64,000 nt of DNA from contig JAKUCV010007534.1 in assembly GCA_028386065.3 (NCBI GenBank), positions 140,913-204,912 on the forward strand, in the 5' to 3' direction. Each line of letters starts with the position of its first letter. Positions within the stretch are counted from its first letter, which is position 1. The stretch comes from Turnera subulata (lineage: Eukaryota; Streptophyta; Magnoliopsida; Malpighiales; Passifloraceae). The position numbers and the translations under genes are program-made. The notes beneath the pieces were generated by a model. That model was given only the letters and a program-made list of their open reading frames with translations. It was not told the origin of the DNA and made no database searches. This document shows, piece after piece, positions 25,776 to 37,900 of the stretch.

Positions 25776-25972
25776 ACTCTGATCCCACCACTGTTCCGCC
25801 TTCTCCAGTGTTTTCCTTGTTCTCCCCCTCCCCTGTGTATCTATGTCACAGTCATTGTCCCAATGACGCCTATATTTCTTATGCCCTGTATTTGTTTCCT
25901 TCACATTCACTAGTTGAATAAAATCTCGATTAGCATCAAAAAAAAAAATCATCGTAAACATGCAATCCTTTC

Positions 25973-26284
25973 ATGACAAAGTTGTGGGCAGTTTATGACA
26001 TATTGTGTGTAGCCTCGAGCAATGGCATTACTAACATTCAAGTTGAGATTGATTGTCAAGATCTCGTTATCCTTCTTATACAAAGGACTTCAAGTCGTTA
26101 CGAACATTTGCCACTGATGAAATGCATTAGGGAACTCTTGCAAAGGAATTGGAGTGTCTTTTTCGTTCATATCTATCGTGAAGAAAATTTTGCGGCGGAT
26201 AGTTTAGCAAAATTTGCCTTCTCAATTGGAGAGGAGTTTCGTTGCTTTGAGTTTTGTCCTGAATTCTGTATGCCTTTTCTTTAG
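25973..26284 (+). pseudogene. RNase H fragment of another LINE
   Basis: The 103 codons match the C-terminal two thirds of a plant LINE RNase H: LWAVYDILCVASS, an acidic VEIDCQDLV block and HIYREENFAADSLAKFA near the end. The first catalytic block (NTDGA) is missing. It starts 24 bp after the poly-A of the RRM-type LINE, so it is a separate, truncated element. Confidence 0.75.
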
Positions 26285-26527
26285 ATGATCTTATTAGGTT
26301 ACTACCCGTAGAGATGTAATGCAGTAATTTTTGTTAATGCATCTTTTCAAAAGAAGAAAAATCTTAAACTATGACAGTAGCATCTAAACTCCCATGATCC
26401 GATATGATTTATTTGTTTTAAAAAAAATCTAATTTTTTTTGTATTATTATGTTAGGCCAACTCACCTTTTACTGACGGCTCTAGCAAAGGCAATCCTGGC
26501 TCGGCATCGGTTGGTGGGGTATGTAGG

Positions 26528-26640
26528 TGTCACGGAGTCATTACCCTCTCCCCAAAAGGTCAACCTAATGGGGTGTGCAGCACCCCTGTATATATGGCCC
26601 AAGACCTTCCCCTTCCTTTCCGATGTGGGATTCCGTCACA
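26528..26640 (-). repeat. TRIM LTR (left copy)
   Basis: 113 bp, TG...CA ends, identical to the right copy. Its outer flank is GTAGG. Confidence 0.92.
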
Positions 26641-26757
26641 TTCTCCCCCACCGAATCCGACGATGCTCTCGTCGTCGACCGGGCACCCTGCCTACCCCGT
26701 CCCCATGGAGCGCTTGGCGTGACATCGGAGTTGGGACGGGTCGGCTCCGCTACCACT

Positions 26758-26870
26758 TGTCACGGAGTCATTACCCTCTCCCCAAAAGGTCAACCTAATG
26801 GGGTGTGCAGCACCCCTGTATATATGGCCCAAGACCTTCCCCTTCCTTTCCGATGTGGGATTCCGTCACA
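26758..26870 (-). repeat. TRIM LTR (right copy)
   Basis: 113 bp, identical to the left copy. The adjacent internal bases form the candidate minus-strand primer-binding site. Confidence 0.92.
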
Positions 26871-26979
26871 GTAGGAGTTCTACTATCCTGCGACGTTACT
26901 GTGTGGCAAGGAGTGCCAAACCACTAGGCTACTTATCTTTTTATGATTTTCTACCGTAAGACAATATAAGAATAAATAT

Positions 26980-27170
26980 CTAGGCCCCTGCTTGCCCTTT
27001 GGATCCGCCCCTGCTTCAGGCCAACTTTTAGTTTTGTAGCTTTTTGAAACTATGCCTTCCTTTTATTTTACTGTCTTTCAGGATGATTTAAGGAGTCTTT
27101 CATGGCCACGCTCCTGTATTAGCTAAATTTCAATAATATGGGCTTCGGCCCGTTCATTCACCAAAAAAAA
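26980..27170 (+). mobile_element. truncated LINE 3' end
   Basis: The sequence ends AATATGGGCTTCGGCCCG, then a short spacer and A7 at about 27163-27169, which resembles 3' tails of plant L1 elements. No coding domain is left. Confidence 0.4.
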
Positions 27171-28031
27171 CTCACCTTTTAAATACATCAACACATATAT
27201 CCCATATATCCCATGTGTTTGTTTGTGAAATATACTATGACCTCTTGGCATACGCTTGTCCAAATCCCATGATCCCATGTTTTCTGTGGAGGGGTTGAAA
27301 TTAACCTCTACCATGGAAAACTAACAGGTTTTGCGAATCTAAGGTTGGAGTCTGTCAGAAATTTGGTAAAAACCACTTGAACCCTCTAATTTTTATTGTC
27401 ATATGGCGTCAGGATTTTTGGCACATGGAAAGTTTGCACTTTAACATACTTTCTCCTAGGATTAATATAATACTGGGAACTAAACATAAAATAGGTATAT
27501 ATACAACGTCCGTTTCATAAAATTAAACTATAAAAAAGATTTAGACACATGTAAACTTAACCTGTAAATTTTCTTAATTGATCTAATTTATTTACTTTCA
27601 CTATATGGTTTGAGGTTTTAATTACGCATGCATAAGCTGTGGTGATATATGTAACTTCTTTTTATCAAATTTACTGCAATGTGAACCGAAGTACTCCCCC
27701 AACTGATCTCGCCTAGTACTGATCACTGATCTGACACTTTCTTGCAGTTCTATATTAAGGCAATAGTTCCTACAATCTCTCTTGATCCTGTAATGAGCGA
27801 CAACTCAGTACTGATGTGAAGCATATTTATTACATTCTCCCACTTCTCACGGCTAATGAATCTCTCTCTATTTCTATAATTAAGTTGTATAAATATAAGT
27901 ACAGATGAAAAGAGTGAACACACGTAGCATATCACAGTAGCAAGACTGTAACAAGCAACTGTTTTCAGTCTTAGAGAGTTCCTAAATAAAATTTATTAAA
28001 AAAATAAAAAAGAGCTCCATTTGCAAAGACT
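27171..28031 (+). promoter_or_regulatory. upstream region of SUT B, shared in part with SUT C
   Basis: No gene. The last 300 bp align in blocks with the region before SUT C: CTATATTAAGGCAATA (about 27751), TCTCTTGATCCTGTAATG (about 27777) and GTAGCAAGACTGTAA (about 27937). Where gene C has TATATATA before the last block, B has CATATCACA instead, so B has no clear TATA box there. Confidence 0.6.
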
Positions 28032-30008
28032 ATGGAGTTTGACAATCGAAAGGGAGACTATGAAGGGTCTAATCATCAGACATCAGGCTCTTTAACCAAA
28101 ATCATTATGGTAGCATCCATAGGATGTGGTGTCCAATTCGGATGGGCACTTCAGCTATCTCTGCTCACCCCATATGTTCAACTCCTAGGAGTTCCCCATA
28201 CATGGTCAAGTTTCATTTGGCTCTGTGGTCCTCTCTCAGGAATGATAGTTCAGCCCATTGTGGGCTACTACAGCGACCGTTGCACCTCCCCGTACGGCCG
28301 CAGGTCCCCGTTCATTGCCGGGGGCGCCATTTCGGTCATGCTGGCCGTCATCCTTATCGGTTTCGCAGCTGATATTGGCCATGCAGCGGGTGATGGCCTG
28401 AACGACAAGATTAAGTCCCGAGCCGTGACATGCTTCGTGTTCGGATTTTGGGTTCTTGATGTGGCAAACAACATGATCCAGGGCCCCTGCCGTGCATTCC
28501 TGGCGGACATGTGCGGTAGCAATTTAAGGATGACACGCGCCTCTAACGCGCTCTTCTCCTTCTTCATGGCGGTAGGAAATGTTCTCGGATATGCCGCGGG
28601 GTCCCTCAAGAGCCTCCACAAGATTCTTCCATTCACCGAAACCAAAGCTTGTGATGTCTTCTGCGCCAATCTCAAGACTTGTTTCATCATAGCCATCATC
28701 CTACTCATAACCCTGACCTTTGCAGCTCTCTTTGTAGCTAAGGAACAGAAATGGTCTCCTGAAGCCGGCTTGTCAGGAACCGAAGAAGACGGGGGATTCT
28801 TCCAATTCTTTATGGAGATAATCAACGCATTCAAGCAGTTGAACAAGCCAATGTGGATCCTGCTCTTGGTCACATCCATTAACTGGATAGCCTGGTTCCC
28901 GTTCTTGCTTTATGACACTGACTGGATGGCAAGAGAGGTGTATGGTGGTGATCCTGACGGTACAGGGAGCGTTAAGGACTTGTACGATAGCGGTGTCCGA
29001 GCTGGTTCCATGGGATTGTTACTTCTCTCGGTGCTCTTGGCCTTCATGTCTCTTGGTGTGGAAGGAGCGTCCCGCTTGATTGGTGTGAAAAGGCTTTGGG
29101 GGATTGTCAATATCTTCATGGCTTTTGTCTTGTCTATGACTGTTTATGTTACAAAGATGGCCAAGTCCCACCGGCGTTACGCCACCGTGGGAGGTGCTCA
29201 GCAACTCCTAGCGCCAACGGAGGGTGTGAAGATTGGTGCTTTGGCTGTTTTTGCTGCCATGGGAATACCTCAAGCAGTAAGTTCTTGTTTCACTATATGC
29301 CTAGTAATGTTCATGTCCTTAATTAGTTTAAAACTATGGTTTCTATATCATAAACATCTGGTCCTGATATGTATAAATTCTGTGTTTGCAGATCACTTTT
29401 AGCATTCCTTTTGCTTTGGCATCTATATTTTCAGCTCACAGCGGTGCAGGTCAAGGTAAATCCTCCCTCCCTTCTAAATTAATTGTCCTAGGATCTGTAA
29501 TTTGTTTCAAATTAAATGTGGTAGAATTAGAATTGCATGCTTAGTTTCATACCATATCCCTTACATTAAATAACATATAGATATGAACAAACTAGATTTT
29601 TTAACCTAATTCAAAGGTTATCTTCCTCCAATAATCGAAAATTCTTCAATGTTTAAATTTTGTGTAGGTCTTTCTTTGGGAGTTCTCAATGTTTCAATCT
29701 GCGTTCCACAGGTATACAACATTAGTTCATGGTTTTCTTCAATAACTGTATTTATGCATTTTTTAATTATGTTGATTATCTACTATAATTCTAAGAGAGA
29801 TTCTAATTGCCTTGAGATTGTATACATGTCACAGATTTTTGTGTCACTGATCAGCGGGCCACTAGATAAAGCATTTGGTGGCGGTAACTTGCCGGCTTTC
29901 GTGTTGGGGGCCATTGCAGCAGCTGCGAGCGGTATAATGGCAATGACCATCCTCCCAAAACCACCAATGGAAATTTCAATGAAAGCTATTCCCTCAGGTG
30001 GCCACTGA
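28032..30008 (+). CDS. SUT: sucrose/H+ symporter B (type-I SUT/SUC), 508 aa
   Basis: Coding exons: 28032-29276, 29392-29455, 29668-29711, 29835-30008, all GT-AG; 508 aa. Introns (115, 212 and 123 bp) are at the same codon positions as in the three paralogues. A plasma-membrane major-facilitator sucrose-proton symporter with 12 expected helices; the first-loop histidine is His57 in GVPHTW. The loop 2-3 motif reads TSPYGRR: Pro87 replaces the arginine found in the other three copies (SRFGRR or SRYGRR). The ORF is otherwise intact and the C-terminus (PPMEIS...SGGH) matches gene C. It starts tandem pair B-C. Transport activity is uncertain because of Pro87. Confidence 0.92.
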
Positions 30009-30969
30009 AGTGGAGCAATCCTGAAGGAGTTGATGACAAATGCATCCTTTCTTAGTTCAGGCGCAACAGATTCAGGAAGGATAGAGAGTATTTTAGTGTT
30101 GTTTTGTAGCTTCCAGTACTTGCAAGGATCTATTTGATTTAGAACAATTTAGTCATCTGAGATTAAATTTAGAATAATTTAGCTTGCTTGCAAGGATCTT
30201 GCTTTTATAGGGTAATTTTAGTTAAGGGGGGGGTTTTGTGTGGTTTTCGCAGTCAACCTTCTCTGGGCTCATACATTATTGTTTCTGGGAATTCATTGTA
30301 TAAGTTATGTCAACAATTCTTCCATTTTCATGGAAGCAAGCAAGTACAATTGTACCACCGGCATGAGCTGATGAATATAAACCTTGCAATTAGCAAGCAA
30401 ATAGTTTTGTTCCATATATTTTTCTTGTTCTCTTCTATCCTGAATTTGATCATCATAATGAAAGTTATCCTGGAAATCATTATGCTGAAAATCATATTCT
30501 GGAGGAGTCTTAATTGAAGGCTAACAGTAAATATATCCAAGCAAGTCAAAAAAAATTAAAAAATTTTTATAAATTAATTATGATTGAGACTCAAACTTAA
30601 AACATTTAATCCTCAAGACAACCTTAATATTCTAAATTCCAACTTTAAAAAAAAAAAAAAGTTCTAAAGATGATCTCAATATCATTTGAGCTATAACTCA
30701 TGAGTCAAGTTGAGTCAAAGATTAAAGATCATTGATGTCTCATGAATAATTAATGTAAAACCCTGTAAAAAAGAAGTAATGTAACATCCTGTCAAAAAAA
30801 TGTAAATTAATGCAACATCAACCATATCTCTCGGTGCAGAATTGATGTTTTTTCTCATATTTTTTATTAAAAAAAAAAGAGAGAATTAATGTTTTATCTA
30901 GCAATTCTATGTAGCTCACAAAAAAGCTGCCACATTATTGGTCAATGCTTGTGGGACTGGATTTGACAT
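30009..30969. other. SUT B 3' flank and B-C spacer
   Basis: The first 430 bp are homologous to the 3' flank of gene C (for example GGAAGCAAGCAAGT and TTGTACCAC). The polyadenylation-signal position reads AATATA (30374-30379) where gene C has AATAAA. The rest is AT-rich with A runs and no gene. Confidence 0.6.
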
Positions 30970-31366
30970 GTTCTTGCACTCCTATATTAAGGCAATACCA
31001 GATCACCCACACCCTTGCTACAATTTCTCTTGATCCTGTAATGCCAAAAATCCAGATCATGAACCTCGTATTATATGGTCAAAAAAAAAACCTCGTGTTA
31101 TTACATCATATCCACATCTCACGGTAATGATCACTCCTAATTTTAATTAGGACCATAAGTTGTAAAAAAACAAAAACTGAAAAAAAAATGCAACAAGTTA
31201 GCATCGCGGTATATATAGCAAGACTGTAAGAGGCAATTGAATTCAATAACAGAGTTGTATGTAAACTCTAGAGTACTTTGTTTAGTACCTAAAAACCCCA
31301 AAAAAAAAAAAAAAGAAAAAGAAAAAAGAGTTTATAGTGACAAAAAACAACAAAAAAAAAATTGTC
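30970..31366 (+). promoter_or_regulatory. promoter and leader of SUT C, with TATA box
   Basis: Carries the same ordered blocks as the region before SUT B: CCTATATTAAGGCAATA (about 30980), TCTCTTGATCCTGTAATG (about 31026) and TAGCAAGACTGTAA (about 31216). A clear TATATATA lies at 31210-31217, placing the start of transcription near 31240-31250 and leaving a leader of about 120 bp. The leader has long A runs just before the start codon. Confidence 0.6.
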
Positions 31367-33293
31367 ATGGAGATTGATACCAGAAAAGGGGACGATGAAG
31401 AGAATCAGCAACAACAAACTTCAATGGTGAAAATCATCATGATCACATCGATAGCATGTGGTGTTCAATTCGGGTGGGCACTTCAGCTGTCTCTTCTCAC
31501 CCCATACGTTCAACTCCTAGGTGTTCCTCACACATGGTCAGGTTTCATTTGGCTGTGCGGTCCTCTTGCAGGAATGATAGTTCAGCCCATTGTAGGCTAC
31601 TACAGCGACCGTTGCACCTCCCGGTACGGCCGCCGGTCCCCGTTCATTTGCGTGGGCGCCATCTCCGTCGTCCTCGCCGTCATCCTCATCGGTTTCGCGG
31701 CCGATATAGGGTACGCAGCCGGCGATTCCCTCACCAAGACCCCCAAGACCCGGGCGGTGGTTTGCTTCGTGGTGGGATTTTGGGTTCTTGATGTTGCCAA
31801 CAACATGATCCAGGGACCCTGCCGGGCACTCTTGGCGGACATGTGTGGTAGCAATCTGAGGATGACACGCGCCTCCAACTCGCTCTTCTCCTTCTTCATG
31901 GCGGTAGGGAATGTTCTCGGATACGCCGCGGGTTCGATAAAGGGCCTCCACAAGATGCTCCCGTTCACTGAAACAGACGCCTGTGATAACTTCTGCGCCA
32001 ACCTAAAGACGTGTTTCCTTATCTCGGTTGTGTTGCTCTTCATCCTGACCACCCTCGCTCTCCTCTCAGCCAAGGAGAAGCCATGGACTCGGGAAGAAGT
32101 AGCGAATGAAGAAGACGGAGGGATCTTCAACTTCTTTAAAGAGATATACGGTGCCTTCAGGCAGTTGAACAAACCAATGTGGATCCTGCTCCTCACGACC
32201 AGCGTCAACTGGATCGGGTGGTTCCCTTTCTTGCTCTACGACACCGACTGGATGGCCAGGGAGGTGTACGGCGGTGATCCCGACGGTGTAAAGAACCTGA
32301 GGGACTTGTACGATAATGGTGTCCGTGCCGGCTCCATTGGCTTGTTGCTTCTCTCGGTGTTCTTGGGAGCCATGTCCCTTGGCGTGGAAGGATCCTCCCG
32401 TTTGATTGGTGTGAAGAAGGTTTGGGGGATTGTCAATATTTTCATGGCTTTTGTCATGGCTATGACCTGTCTTGTCACAAAGATGGCCGAGCACCACCGG
32501 GATTACGTCACCGTGAACGGCGTTCCAACACTCCGACCACCGGATCAGAGTGTGAAAATTAGTGCTCTGGCTATTTTTGCAGCCCTTGGAATACCTCAAG
32601 CAGTAAGTTCTTCCATGCATTTTTATCAAATAGAAAAAGAACGATGTTCTTGCATGTTTCACTAGTAATATTGGCATCTGCATATATCACTTTTCAGTTA
32701 TTGACTATATAATAAGTATCATTATATGCATTCTTGCATGATGCTGTATGAAAATTTATTAACGAGTGTACACAAATTGTGTGTGCAGATCACTTACAGC
32801 ATTCCTTTCGCTTTGGCATCTATATTTTCTGCCCACAGCGGAGCAGGTCAAGGTAAATAGATATCTCTTATACATGTTTCGAAACAATTGTAAGAAACAA
32901 TTATATACTTCTGGAATTCTAATCTCAAAGTTATGTTCCTTCCATAATCTAAAAAAATTTCCCATGTTCCAATTTTGTGTAGGTCTTTCTCTGGGAGTTC
33001 TCAATGTTTCAATCTGCGTTCCACAGGTAAAATTTAATTAGTACATGGTTTGTTCATCAATGGCAATTATCAACAATTTTAAGATTCTAATTGACTAGAG
33101 ACTGTAAACATGGTCACAGATTATAGTTTCGGTGATCAGCGGGCCATTAGATGCGGCGTTTGGTGGCGGTAACATGCCGGCTTTCGTGATGTCGGCCATT
33201 GCAGCATTGGTGAGTGGTATAATGGCGATGACCATCCTGCCAAGACCGCCCATGGACATTGCAATCAAAGCTACTCCTTCGGGCGGCCACTGA
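31367..33293 (+). CDS. SUT: sucrose/H+ symporter C (type-I SUT/SUC), 505 aa
   Basis: Coding exons: 31367-32602, 32789-32852, 32983-33026, 33120-33293, all GT-AG (introns 186, 130 and 93 bp); 505 aa. The start is the first ATG in frame (GTCATGG); in-frame upstream codons from 31337 begin with GTG and are not used. A plasma-membrane sucrose-proton symporter with 12 expected helices, His55 in GVPHTW and an intact SRYGRR (85-90). The C-terminus (PPMDIA...SGGH) is nearly that of gene B. It is the second member of the tandem B-C pair and keeps canonical TATA and AATAAA signals, so of the pair it looks the better preserved. Confidence 0.93.
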
Positions 33294-34956
33294 GAGATAC
33301 ACTGCAACAATACACACACAGAAAATGAATCCTTTCTTTAATTTGTTGAGGCACCAAATAAAACCAAAAAAAAATATGAGGCAAATAACAACAAAAAAAG
33401 AGAAATGAAGCACCACATAACAACCAAAAAAAGAGGGAATGCAGGCACCGGCCACATAGCACCAAGGTTCCAGCAAGAAAATGTGGTTCTACTGAAAAGA
33501 AGAAAAGCAAAAAAAGGAAGAAGGATCCTCCTTACAAGGAGAGTTAGCTAGGGGGGATTTGGTGGACTTTCAAAAATAGGCCTTCCTTGGGCTCCTAGAC
33601 ACAATGTTTTTCTTCTCTATATATATACTGTTGCTTCTATGAAATGGAAGCAAGCAAGTGTATACTATTGTACCACAGTTATGAGGTAATGAATAAAAAC
33701 TTGGAAAGCAAACCAAGTGTATTTGTTCCATTTTTTCTTCTTCTCTTCTAGTCTACTGCTAGGTTAATATATAGCTGGTAATTGATTTTCACGTAATAAA
33801 TTAATTGTTCCCCGCAAGTTCTGGCATTGCACGACGTCAAATGCCCAAGTTATTTGTTGACAAGACTTTGGTATTTGACCTTCCTAGAGTTTTGGTCTGA
33901 TGAGCTTGTTTTTGATGATGTTGCTAAAGGGATCATCTACGAATTTTGTTCTAGTTTTAGACACAATCTAAATTTCTCTCACTAGTACTAATACATTTGA
34001 CATACATCTCAACAATCTTTGAGCAGACAATCTCAATCTTACAAAAGGAAAAAAAATAAATAGAATATACATTAGAGGAGATGGCTAGGTAGTCTAGTGC
34101 TAAATGCACACTTGTTTTTTCTTGTTTTTTTTTTTTTTGGATACATCGGAAGCTAATTGTTTTTTCTTGGTTGTCTATACTAAATGTGCATATGGAAATT
34201 TTCCTCAGAAAAATTTTATATATGTTAATCCAAAAAATTACACATTATTTCCCTATTAAAAAACTTTTGAGGAAGAGATCCATTAAATTAAGACAAAACT
34301 ATAAATCTTATCAACTAAACCAATTTTCCCCCAAAAAAATACTTTACTTACAAAATTTTGTGTGAAAATATAATAATGAGGCAACTATCAAAAACTGATA
34401 AAGTTTGTAAAAGTAACTCTTTATTATTCAACAAAAAAAATTATTCATGATTTTTCTTACATCACCATGGCAGGCTAAGCTAACCCATGAACAGAGCCAG
34501 TTGGGTCACCACAAACCTAATATCTACTCACAAGGAGTTACCATCTCGACCCAAAAGGATTGATGGGCCAATTCTTAGATACTCTACTTCACAAGCCCGC
34601 CCAATTCAGCAATTACATTACATGCCTGAGAAAATAGTACATTTATTTACCCAAAAGGCAAAAAACAAAAGGAGGGACACACACAATTATACATGTTTTC
34701 GGCAGTAAAAATTTGCCAGCTGATGATTAGCTAATTAAGGTACATCATATAGAAGTAACCATGACTGTACATTGCGTTTAGCATGTCTATACAGCCATAT
34801 TTGTTGTACACTCCAAAATGACCCCTTTGTGGTCATTTTATGCCTTTTACAATAACACAACCTTCTTTTCCAGCTAGCTTTTTTTTTGGTGCATCTTACA
34901 AAAGGACAAGTAAAGAGAAGAAGATAAAAACAGTAGCTTCATGAGACACATGTAGG
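33294..34956. other. convergent spacer between SUT C and SUT D
   Basis: Holds the 3' flank of C (AATAAA at 33692-33697) and, at the right end, that of D on the opposite strand. Several A or T runs occur, including a T run near 34125-34138. No gene or element is recognised. Confidence 0.5.
33692..33697 (+). terminator. candidate polyadenylation signal of SUT C
   Basis: AATAAA about 400 bp past the stop codon, inside a block conserved with the SUT B 3' flank, where the matching bases are AATATA. Confidence 0.45.
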
Positions 34957-37900
34957 TTAATGGAATGCAGCAACTGGGACTTTGCTCGCAGGGACATCCG
35001 GTGGTGGAGATGGCAGCAATGTGAGGGCCAAAATTCCACTCGCCGCCGCGGACACCGCCCCCACCACGAAAGCCGGCAAGTTCCCCCCTCCGAATAGAGC
35101 ATCCCAAGGTCCGCTTACCACTGATACCACCATCTGCAAAATGCATTTACCAAACCCATCATCAGTCCAATCCTTCTTTACGAAGAACATAATTAGTAAT
35201 TTGTAACTTGAGTGATACTGCGGTTGTATACAGGGTTGAAGGTCTCGTGTTTCGATTAGCCAAATTTAGACAAAAAGTAGCTAATTTATAAGAAAATATA
35301 AAATTTTGACTTACTGGTATCTTGTTTCTATTAATTCTAACAAGATTGGAATGACCAACTCATAATTTAGGATGAGATTCTTTTTTGTTGAGAACCATAG
35401 CATGTGTGATTGTGTGTGTATGTAAAGAGACTTTTCTTTTGCGGGGTACACAGGGAATAGAATTGAGTAAGAAAAAGAACAAAGTTGCAAGTAACCTTGT
35501 GCTTGTTTGGAAAAAGGGTGTGCAAGGTTCTTGCAATAATTTCAAAAGCCAGCATTGTTACCCATACTTTGTACCCTTCAAATCAAAAGAGAAAACAAAA
35601 ATACTTTGTACCCAATATACAGTGCTGCTGGCTCTTGCTAGTGACTTTTAGCAAAAAAGACCAAGAAAAGGTTCTAAGCAACTTATTCTCTAATTTTATA
35701 AAAGCAGGCATCAGCTAGCCCCATACCAACTGTCCACATCTGCTTCTGCCACAACATTCCTCTTATTAATCATTAATTTGTATAAAGTTTTTGCCAGGTA
35801 GAAAAATACCCATTTATTCCCTTTTCTTCTATTCTCTTCTAAGTGAAGCAAAAATCCCAACCAATTTTTAGGTGGATGGAAGCAAGCTAACTGAGACATG
35901 TTACTTATCCTCTTTTTCATCTACTTTCCTCCCAAGTGCTTTACCTAAAATTGGTTGGTAGTCTACTTCACAGAGAATACCAACCAGTTTTTGGTAAGGA
36001 AGCTAAATGAGAGAGATGTTGCTTACACAAGTGAAAAAAAGGCAGAGAGATGTTAGTAAAGAACTACACGGCATGGATAGAGTAGAAAGAGACCACACCT
36101 GTGGTATAACTATTGAAAGATTCAGAACTCCCAAGGATAGCCCTGCTCATATAATTGAGACACACATAAAAATATATATCAGTATCATAACTTTAATATT
36201 AAACTCCTAAAGCTGCTCATCTTTTGACAAAAAGGGTTACTAAAGATAATTTACCTTGTCCAGCTCCAGACGTGTTAGAAAATATTGATGCCAAAGCAAA
36301 CGGAATGCTATAGGTTATCTGCATAAACATAAATAAAAATGAAGCGTTACATTAATTTGCAGGAAAAAAGATGTGACAGATTCATATTTTCTATTTCCAC
36401 TTGTTGCTTTTTAGGTTCATTAAGATTTCTTTTTCTCAACGTATATACTTCTGCCAGTAACTACCAGAAAACAATCGAATTAAATGCATTCAGACCCATG
36501 TACTAATTACTAATTCCAACACCTGTTCTTTTCTTCCAGAAACAACTTTCCCTTTCAAAGAATACTACAGTTGGGTGTGACCTGCAGCATATATTATCTG
36601 GAGGACTGCAATTCGATAAAAATTTCAAAGAATACTACAGTTGGGTGTGACCTGCAGCATATATTATCTGGAGGACTGCAATTCGATAAAAATTTCAAGG
36701 TGCTCTATATCTTTCTGAATAGGACTACTCTCCTTCCATACCCATCTAGAGAAAATCTATGAATTTGGGGACACAAAAAAAAATTATGACAAAAAATTAA
36801 ATTAAGGATATATAAAGATATTTTCCCAGAATTTTTCAATTTTTTTTTGTTTTGTTTAAACTTATATTCCAAAACAAATGCCACAGGACAACAATCACAT
36901 GCAGTAGTAAACAAGCTGACAATATTGACAGAGTAATAATTCCATTTCGATAAATCATTTCATTAAATAGTGCCAAAAAGGTGATGCAATTTTTGTGATA
37001 TAGACTATGGATGATAGCTAATTAGTAAACAGAACAAAACAACAAACTTACTGCTTGTGGCACTCCCATGACCGCGAATAGAGCCAACGCGCCAGCCTTA
37101 ATACCCGATGGCGGTGCCGACAGCTGGTTCTCGCCGCCTCCCGTGGCGGAATAGTGGCGGTGGGATTCGGCCAATTTAGTGATCAAAACCGTCATGGCTA
37201 AGCAAATAGCCAACAGGAAGTTGACTATACCCCAAAGCCTCTTCACTCCACCAAGCCCACGCGCCATCACTTCCACACCCAGGGACGTGAAGCCCAACAC
37301 CACAGAGTTAAGCATCAGCCCCAATGCACCCGCACGCACACCATTATTGTACAACCTCGTCTGATTATCAGTTCCCTTTGCATCACCACCGTACACCTCT
37401 CTCCCCATCCAGTCAGTGTCGAACAGGAGGAAAGGGAACCATGCAATCCAGTTGAGACACGTGACTATGAGGAGGATCCTCATGGGTCTTTGCAGATTCT
37501 TGAACGCACCCAGCATCTCCCCGAAGAAGGGAACCTTCACCGGTTCTGTGATGATGTCTTCTTCTCCTTCGCCACCGGCATTTGCGAGTTCCGGTGACCA
37601 TTGCTTCTCCCGCACGTAAGTGAGGGCCAGGACGGTTAGGGTTAGGAGGAGGACGATGGATATGAAGAAGCAGGACTTGAGGTTGGCGCAGTAGACGTCA
37701 CAGGCGGTTGTTTTTGAGAAAGGGAACAGCTTGTGCAGGTGGTTGTACGACCCAGCAGCAAACCCGAGGATGTTGCCAACCGCCATGAAGAAGGAGAAGC
37801 ATGCGTTGGCCACACGCGTCTTCTTCTGATTGCCTCCGGATAGGTCGGCTAGCAGGGCTCGGCACGGGCCCTGCAACATGTTGTTCGCCACGTCCAGTAT

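Larger units (their letters stand above)
19780..25949 (+). mobile_element. L1-type LINE with RRM-containing ORF1
   Basis: A near full-length plus-strand LINE: ORF1 (19822-22055), ORF2 (about 22096-25775), 3' UTR with AATAAA near 25918, and a poly-A run at about 25940-25949. No RNase H follows RT. The 5' edge is approximate and I found no target-site duplication. It separates transporter genes A and B. Confidence 0.88.
26528..26870 (-). mobile_element. TRIM (terminal-repeat retrotransposon in miniature)
   Basis: Two identical 113-bp direct repeats (26528-26640 and 26758-26870) start TGTCACGGA and end TCCGTCACA. They flank 117 bp of non-coding sequence and are bounded by a 5-bp target-site duplication GTAGG (26523-26527 and 26871-26875). 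Read on the minus strand, the internal end next to one repeat is TGGTAGCGGAGCC, close to the methionine-tRNA primer site TGGTATCAGAGCC. The other internal end is GGGGGAGAA, a good purine tract. No 5S rRNA-like sequence is seen, so it is not Cassandra. Identical LTRs mean a recent insertion. Confidence 0.92.

Noticed and set aside
26528..26870. Cassandra-type TRIM
   Set aside because: Its LTRs show no 5S rRNA-like promoter boxes.
31337..31366. SUT C N-terminal extension
   Set aside because: The extension would start with GTG in an A-rich leader. The ATG at 31367 aligns with the start of SUT B.
34110..34140. LINE insertion marked by a T run near 34125
   Set aside because: No flanking duplication and no LINE sequence found beside it.
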